Origin: JBDRRP01 sp964446485
GTDB taxonomy: Bacteria; Desulfobacterota; Desulfobacteria; Desulfobacterales; JBDRRP01
Assembly (NCBI GenBank): GCA_964446485.1
Contig: CAYUOU010000002.1
Span: 42,207-106,206 of the forward strand
Length of the DNA stretch: 64,000 nt
Reading direction: 5' to 3'
Shown here: positions 59,642 to 64,000 of the stretch, one piece after another
Layout of the letters: each line of letters opens with the position of its first letter
How positions within the stretch are numbered: the stretch's first letter is position 1
Program-made: the position numbers and the translations under genes
The notes under the pieces: model-generated
Seen by the model: only the letters and a program-made list of their open reading frames with translations
Told to the model about the DNA's origin: nothing
Databases searched by the model: none

Positions 59642-61410
59642 GGTGAAGACGTACTTTCCAACCGCTGGAGTTTCTCGATGAGGGGGTCGCGATCCTGGGT
59701 CTTGATTTCAAGCGCCTTGCGATACTGCTCCATGGCTTTTTCGATGTCGCCGGCGCGGTGGTAGGCATCTCCCAGGTGTTCCACGATCACCGGATCGTCA
59801 GGCGCCAGGGCCACCGCCTTTTTCAGCCATTCAAGGGCTTCGTCGATCTGGCCTTTTTTAAAGTACACCCACCCCAAACTGTCGGTGATGTAGCCATCAC
59901 CCGGCTTGATGGCCAGTGCCCTGCGGATCATCGCTTCGGCTTCGTCAAGATTGATGCCCAGATCGGCGTAAGTGTAGCCCAAATAATTGAGGGCACTGGC
60001 ATGATCGGCGTCCAGTGCGATGGTTTTGCGCATCTGGTCGATGGAGGCGTCTTTGTCGCCTTGTTTGTCATAGACCACCCCGAGACGAAAATGCATTTTC
60101 ACGTCGTTGGGCGATTTCTCCAGGCCCTGCTTCAGCCATTGGACGGCGTCGTTATAAACCCCTTTTTCCTCTGAAAGCGAGCCCAGATAGTAATAAAGTT
60201 CGGCATTGTCATCGACGTGGGGCAGCACCCCCTTCAAATGGTCGATGGCGTCATCAAACCTGTTTTTTTCCTGGTATATGAAGGCAATGTGCACTGCCGC
60301 GTCCCGATACAGGCGCGAGGACTGGGGGATCTGCCCGAGGTTGGCGATGGCTTTTTCCCAGTCATCGAGACCTTCATAGGTCAACCCTGCCAGGTAGCGG
60401 ATTTCGGGGCTGACGGGCTGCACCCGCATGACGCCCTCGAGCACGATCCGGGCCCCATCGAATTCCTTACGGTCCACATAGAGCCCCGCAATGGTTCGTG
60501 GCAGGCGGCTGTCGTTGCCGAACCGCCGTCCGATGTCTTCCAAGAGCGCCTGGGATTTCAGGGTTTCGCCGGATTCATGGTACACGATGCCAAGGCCCAG
60601 GGCGGCCCGAATGTTGTTTTCATTGTTAAGCAGCAGCGCCTTGAATTGTTCCACCGCTTTGGCCGTACGCCCCTGGCGCGCGTAGAGATCCGCCAGCTCG
60701 AAGCGCGGCTCGTCCAGATCTTCCTTGATGGCAAGGGTCTTTGCGAAAAGGTGTTCCGCGGTGGCGTCATCCTTTTCCGCAACGGCAAGTCGACCGAGAT
60801 AAAAATACCCGGCGTAGGCATCCGGGAATCGATCCACCAGCCGCTGAAAGACCGCCTTGGCCTCGGCAGTGTCATTGCTTTCCAAGTAGATGCCGCCCAG
60901 ATGGAGATAGATGTCTTGCCTGTCGGGATTCAGCGCCAGCACTTTTTCGAAGGCGGCCACGGCGGCCGGCATGTTTTTGTTTTCCTGTTGGATGCGGCCG
61001 TAAATCACCAGTGTGCTGACATCGTCAGGGTGCGCGTCGAGGGTTTTTTCCACCACCTGAAGCGCCCGCGCGTTGTCGTCTGACTGTACCAGCATGACCG
61101 CCAGTTCACGCCCCAGCATGGGGGTTTGGCTGTCGATGCGGTAGGCCGTTGCCAGTTCCTGAAGGGCTTTGTCCTTGGCCCCCTCGCTTTGACGCAATTG
61201 GGCGGCCAGGTAGTGGTAGTAGGCGTTGGCCGGTTTTGCCTGCTGCTCGGCGACGGCCTGCTCGCGCGCTGAGGGCTGGCCGGTTTCCTGGATCGCGGCA
61301 CAGCCGGCGAGGAAAACCAGCAGCAGAACGCCCGTCCAACCGCTTATGGGCCTGCTGGCAACTGCCGAGGGCCGCTGTCGGGGGCTATTCGCCGGCAGTG
61401 ACGCCGGCAT
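59638..61410 (-). CDS. TPR-repeat lipoprotein
   Basis: About 590 residues. The lipobox LVFLAGCAAI is near residue 37. The rest is almost entirely TPR units, for example AVAAFEKVLALNPDRQDIYL and DEAEAMIRRALAIKPGDGY, at least 14 in number. It is probably a scaffold for envelope assembly and is coupled to a LolB-like gene downstream. The start overlaps the rpoH gene by 26 bases, so it could lie further downstream. Confidence 0.88.
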   Translation of the reverse strand: MPASLPANSPRQRPSAVASRPISGWTGVLLLVFLAGCAAIQETGQPSAREQAVAEQQAKPANAYYHYLAAQLRQSEGAKDKALQELATAYRIDSQTPMLGRELAVMLVQSDDNARALQVVEKTLDAHPDDVSTLVIYGRIQQENKNMPAAVAAFEKVLALNPDRQDIYLHLGGIYLESNDTAEAKAVFQRLVDRFPDAYAGYFYLGRLAVAEKDDATAEHLFAKTLAIKEDLDEPRFELADLYARQGRTAKAVEQFKALLLNNENNIRAALGLGIVYHESGETLKSQALLEDIGRRFGNDSRLPRTIAGLYVDRKEFDGARIVLEGVMRVQPVSPEIRYLAGLTYEGLDDWEKAIANLGQIPQSSRLYRDAAVHIAFIYQEKNRFDDAIDHLKGVLPHVDDNAELYYYLGSLSEEKGVYNDAVQWLKQGLEKSPNDVKMHFRLGVVYDKQGDKDASIDQMRKTIALDADHASALNYLGYTYADLGINLDEAEAMIRRALAIKPGDGYITDSLGWVYFKKGQIDEALEWLKKAVALAPDDPVIVEHLGDAYHRAGDIEKAMEQYRKALEIKTQDRDPLIEKLQRLESTSSP

Positions 61411-62365
61411 ATGAGGAAAAGTCGGGAATCTCACTTTTGAAATATTCTCTCATCTTTTTAACGATGTTTTTTTCAACCTGGCGGACGCGTTCCCGGGAAA
61501 TACCATATCGATCACCGATCTCCTGCAGCGTGGACGGCGAATCCGAAAAAATGCGCTGATCAAAAATCTCCAACTCTCTCGGGGTCATCTGCTTTCTGAA
61601 TTCGACGATCTTCTCGTGAAGCAGGCCTTCCATTTGCTTGCGCGCCACCTGATCCTCCACCGAAACCGCATCGGTGCTGAGGAATTCGATCCGCTCCGTA
61701 TCGGAGTCGTCCTTGAGGGGTGCGTCCAGGGAGACATCCCAGCCATCCAGCCGCTGGTCCATATCCACGATCTCCCGTTCCGACACCCCTAACCGCTCGG
61801 AAAGCAGTTTCGGCTTGGGGTCGAACCCTTCATCGATGAGCTTTTGTTTTTCTTTCTTGAGCTTGAAAAAAAGCTTTCGCTGCCCCTGGGTCGTGCCGAT
61901 TTTGACCAATCGCCAGTTGTCCATGATAAATTTAAGAATATACGCCTTGATCCAAAATGAAGCGTAGTAGGAAAATTTGACGTTTTTGTAGGGGTCGAAC
62001 TTCTTCACGGCCTGCATGAGACCGATGTTGCCCTCCTGGATCAAGTCGAGGAGATTCTGCATCCAGACCCGCTGAAATTCCAGGGCAATCTTCACCACCA
62101 GTCTCAGGTTGGATGTCACCAGCATGTATGCGGCATCCGGATCCCCTTCTTCCCGGACACGGATACCGAGTTCCTTCTCCTCGTCGCGCGTCAGCAACCG
62201 GTAATGGCTGATCTCCGACAGGTACCGCTGCAAGGGATCGAATTTGACCAGGGACTTGCCGTCTCCCCTGGCAGACTTGCCGGAAACCGCCGTGTTGTCG
62301 ATAACGGCTTTTCCGTTCGCAGTGGCCTTCTTTTTTTTGACCGGCGGTGATGACTTTTTCTTCAT
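61385..62365 (-). CDS. rpoH: RNA polymerase sigma factor RpoH (sigma-32 type)
   Basis: From the ATG at 62365 (GAGG upstream), 326 residues with a Lys-rich N-terminal tail. Region 2 has DLIQEGNIGLMQAVKKFDP and FSYYASFWIKAYILKFI. The RpoH box follows as GQRKLFFKLKKEKQK. Region 4 ends with LQEIGDRYGISRERVRQVE. It directs heat-shock transcription. The divergent tRNA-Arg lies upstream. Confidence 0.93.
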   Translation of the reverse strand: MKKKSSPPVKKKKATANGKAVIDNTAVSGKSARGDGKSLVKFDPLQRYLSEISHYRLLTRDEEKELGIRVREEGDPDAAYMLVTSNLRLVVKIALEFQRVWMQNLLDLIQEGNIGLMQAVKKFDPYKNVKFSYYASFWIKAYILKFIMDNWRLVKIGTTQGQRKLFFKLKKEKQKLIDEGFDPKPKLLSERLGVSEREIVDMDQRLDGWDVSLDAPLKDDSDTERIEFLSTDAVSVEDQVARKQMEGLLHEKIVEFRKQMTPRELEIFDQRIFSDSPSTLQEIGDRYGISRERVRQVEKNIVKKMREYFKSEIPDFSSYAGVTAGE

Positions 62366-62409
62366 GGTGCCTCGTCGCTGTGGGGCCCTGTGATATCGCT
62401 CATAAGTGG

Positions 62410-62438
62410 TGGACATCGCAGAAGCACTATGCTAATTT
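62410..62438 (+). promoter_or_regulatory. Promoter of tRNA-Arg
   Basis: TGGACA (62410-62415), a 17-base spacer and TAATTT (62433-62438) lie 12 bases before the mature tRNA start, the expected position for a stable RNA promoter. Confidence 0.7.
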
Positions 62439-62450
62439 TTCGGACTCTCA

Positions 62451-62527
<77 letters not shown>

Positions 62528-62539
62528 ACTGCTTTCACT

Positions 62540-62569
62540 GGATCGGCTTCGGCACGATCCTTTTTTTTT
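62540..62569 (+). terminator. Intrinsic terminator after tRNA-Arg
   Basis: GGATCGGC, a TTCG tetraloop and GC-A-CGATCC (one bulged A) followed by nine T. It sits 13 bases after the tRNA. Confidence 0.85.
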
Positions 62570-62798
62570 GATCACCGCGGGTGTCAACCGGCAACCGCGG
62601 ATTGCACCGGCCGCGCTCTCAAAACGCCAACCGGCGGAACGTTAAGATATAGCATAACGGCATCGCTTATCAAAGCCCCACATACTCGGGTCAGCGAATT
62701 CAGGACACCGCTGCCTCAAACGGATCGTTGGCACCGGCCGTAGAAAGTGGTTGTCGGCACCGGCTGCCGACTCCTTACAAGGAATCGGGTGATGGGGT

Positions 62799-63890
62799 TC
62801 AGGAAAGGGCTTTTTCAGAGAGGGCCTTGTTTTTTCCGGTACTTTTGGCCAAGTAGAGCGCCTTGTCGGCACGACTCACGAGGGTATCGGGTGTATCTCC
62901 CGTCCTAACGGTCCCCACACCGATGCTCACCGTTACCGACAGGTGCTTGTCGGCTTGATTCGGATCGACGGTGTAGCGCGCCGCGGAGATGGTTTTGCAG
63001 ATCTGTCCGGCCCGTTTCGTGGCGTGTCTTAAAGAGGCGCCGGCAAGAATTACAACGAATTCCTCACCTCCGTAACGGGCCAGAACGTCTTCATTCCGGA
63101 TGCTTTGCTGGCATTTGTGCACCACAGACACCAGGACGCGGTCTCCCACTGGATGGCCGTACCGATCATTGATGGCCTTGAAATCATCGATATCCACCAT
63201 CAGCAGCGAAAACCGCCGGTTTCCCGGAGCGTTGTCAAAAAACTGGCGCAATTTGATGTCGAAAGCCTTTCGATTGAAGACCCCGGTCAGAGCGTCCTTC
63301 TGGGCGGCGGCCAGGGCCTTTTCCAATTCGACATTCAGCGTTTCCACCTGCTCGGTCAGCCGGTCGAGCCGGGATTGGTCCCGGCTTTCCTTTTCCTGCA
63401 TAACCTCGCGCAGTGCGTTCACCTCGCTGCGCAGGGCATCCTTGATTTTCTTGATGTCATCCAGGCGGATGATGGCCTCCAAGGCATCGCTGCTGGCATA
63501 GACATCCTCGTTCAGGTCATCGTTGTCCGCCTTGAGGCCGGTAATGGCCTCGGTGAGAAGATTGATGATTTCGCGGAACTCCTTCTCCCTGGCACCGATG
63601 TAGCGGTTCTGACGTCGGATGAAGGTAGCCAGGTCTGCATCTCGCCGGTTAAACCGGTGACGCAGATCGCCCGCCGGCATCGCCTGCACCAGCAGTCCGG
63701 CCAATTCATCGACCGTGGCGCGGAATGCCTGGGTGGGAAGCTCCTCGACATTGAGGGAAAAATCTTTGAGATGCGTCAGCAAGGCGTCAATGATGGGGAC
63801 GACGGCGTCCTGGCTCACCTGGCCTGGTTTCAAAGTGGCGCCGCGGGTGTTGATTTCGCTGCCGACATCGGTCTTTTTTTTCTTGAACAT
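62799..63890 (-). CDS. Diguanylate cyclase
   Basis: From the ATG at 63890, 363 residues. The N-terminal 190 residues are helical (EVNALREVMQEKESRDQS and similar) and unrecognised. The GGDEF domain has FNRKAFDIKL, MVDIDDFKAINDRYGH and the active-site GGEEF at residues 274-278. RNED five residues before it is an intact I-site for product inhibition. It makes c-di-GMP. There is no membrane segment. A PilZ receptor is encoded at 15553. Confidence 0.92.
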   Translation of the reverse strand: MFKKKKTDVGSEINTRGATLKPGQVSQDAVVPIIDALLTHLKDFSLNVEELPTQAFRATVDELAGLLVQAMPAGDLRHRFNRRDADLATFIRRQNRYIGAREKEFREIINLLTEAITGLKADNDDLNEDVYASSDALEAIIRLDDIKKIKDALRSEVNALREVMQEKESRDQSRLDRLTEQVETLNVELEKALAAAQKDALTGVFNRKAFDIKLRQFFDNAPGNRRFSLLMVDIDDFKAINDRYGHPVGDRVLVSVVHKCQQSIRNEDVLARYGGEEFVVILAGASLRHATKRAGQICKTISAARYTVDPNQADKHLSVTVSIGVGTVRTGDTPDTLVSRADKALYLAKSTGKNKALSEKALS

Positions 63891-63945
63891 GGCGAGAAAG
63901 CATCCAAAAATGATAGGGCTGACAGTGCAAGTGTTATTTTCTATT

Positions 63946-64000
63946 GTTGACGGTTCCGTAAAAAGTCCGATATCTGCGTTACGCGTCATCCTTCGTCATT
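63946..64000. repeat. MITE-like dispersed repeat (family 1, copy 3, partial)
   Basis: TTGACGGTTCCGTAAAAAGTC is followed by the terminal 34 bases of the family 1 repeat in inverted orientation, running off the right edge. Confidence 0.8.

Overview
The window looks like a chromosome segment of a marine or estuarine sulfate-reducing deltaproteobacterium (Desulfobacterota, Desulfosarcina-like). This is inferred from gene content, not from a marker gene. The indicators are an N-acetylglutaminylglutamine amide (NAGGN) osmolyte locus, the oxygen-independent queuosine enzyme QueH, a phenylacetate-CoA ligase/ACT-domain pair joined to a TRAP transporter, a GAF-domain PilB/GspE ATPase, many two-component and sigma-54 regulators, and GC-rich coding sequence. 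No ribosomal RNA, CRISPR array or intact insertion sequence was seen.

Layout. 1-2603 (minus): nonulosonic-acid genes, namely the start of neuB, a CMP-sugar cytidylyltransferase, and a DegT aminotransferase fused to an N-terminal CBS pair. 2604-5640: a decaying accessory patch with two internally deleted AAA/DUF4143 ATPases, an apparently intact ParD/ParE-type toxin-antitoxin pair, a collapsed VapBC locus, a stray PIN-gene 3' end and a fragment of UDP-glucuronate decarboxylase. 5716-8102: galE and the intact UDP-glucuronate decarboxylase, separated by two kinds of dispersed repeat. 8365-18936: an atypical histidine kinase, an M15 plus M99 (Csd4-like) peptidoglycan-trimming pair, an SH3b protein, an NtrC regulator, a PilZ protein, a TetR gene facing a small repeat protein across three operator-like palindromes, and RNase H. 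19161-23624: an atypical SDR, an unknown protein coupled to an FeS-type photolyase/cryptochrome, and an ADP-ribosylglycohydrolase. 24003-28571: the three-gene NAGGN operon, whose M42 peptidase has lost its C-terminus.

28840-36200 is looser: a PLD/EEP remnant, PRC-barrel and SpoIIAA-like proteins, a NarX-type kinase facing a NarL-type regulator, a degenerate receiver and several short unknown ORFs. 36301-42972: maf-yggS-queH, an M48 peptidase with TPRs, and a PilB/GspE-type ATPase. 43166-49221: dctM-dctQ-dctP-ACT-paaK and an enoyl-CoA hydratase, which read as an operon for importing and activating an organic, possibly aromatic, acid. paaK is preceded by a palindrome-overlapped promoter and a leader of about 250 nt that ends in an intrinsic terminator just upstream of the paaK ribosome binding site. 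This is the strongest candidate here for undescribed regulation.

49306-62365 is housekeeping on the minus strand: an EamA transporter interrupted by an in-frame TAG, a cell-wall amidase with three N-terminal repeats, mutS, a LapA-like protein, UPF0280, dGTPase, an ATP-grasp ligase, a LolB-like lipoprotein, a TPR lipoprotein and rpoH. A tRNA-Arg(TCT) with its own promoter and terminator (+) and a diguanylate cyclase (-) close the window. A dispersed MITE-like repeat of about 150 bp occurs at 6751 and 58634 and runs off the right edge.
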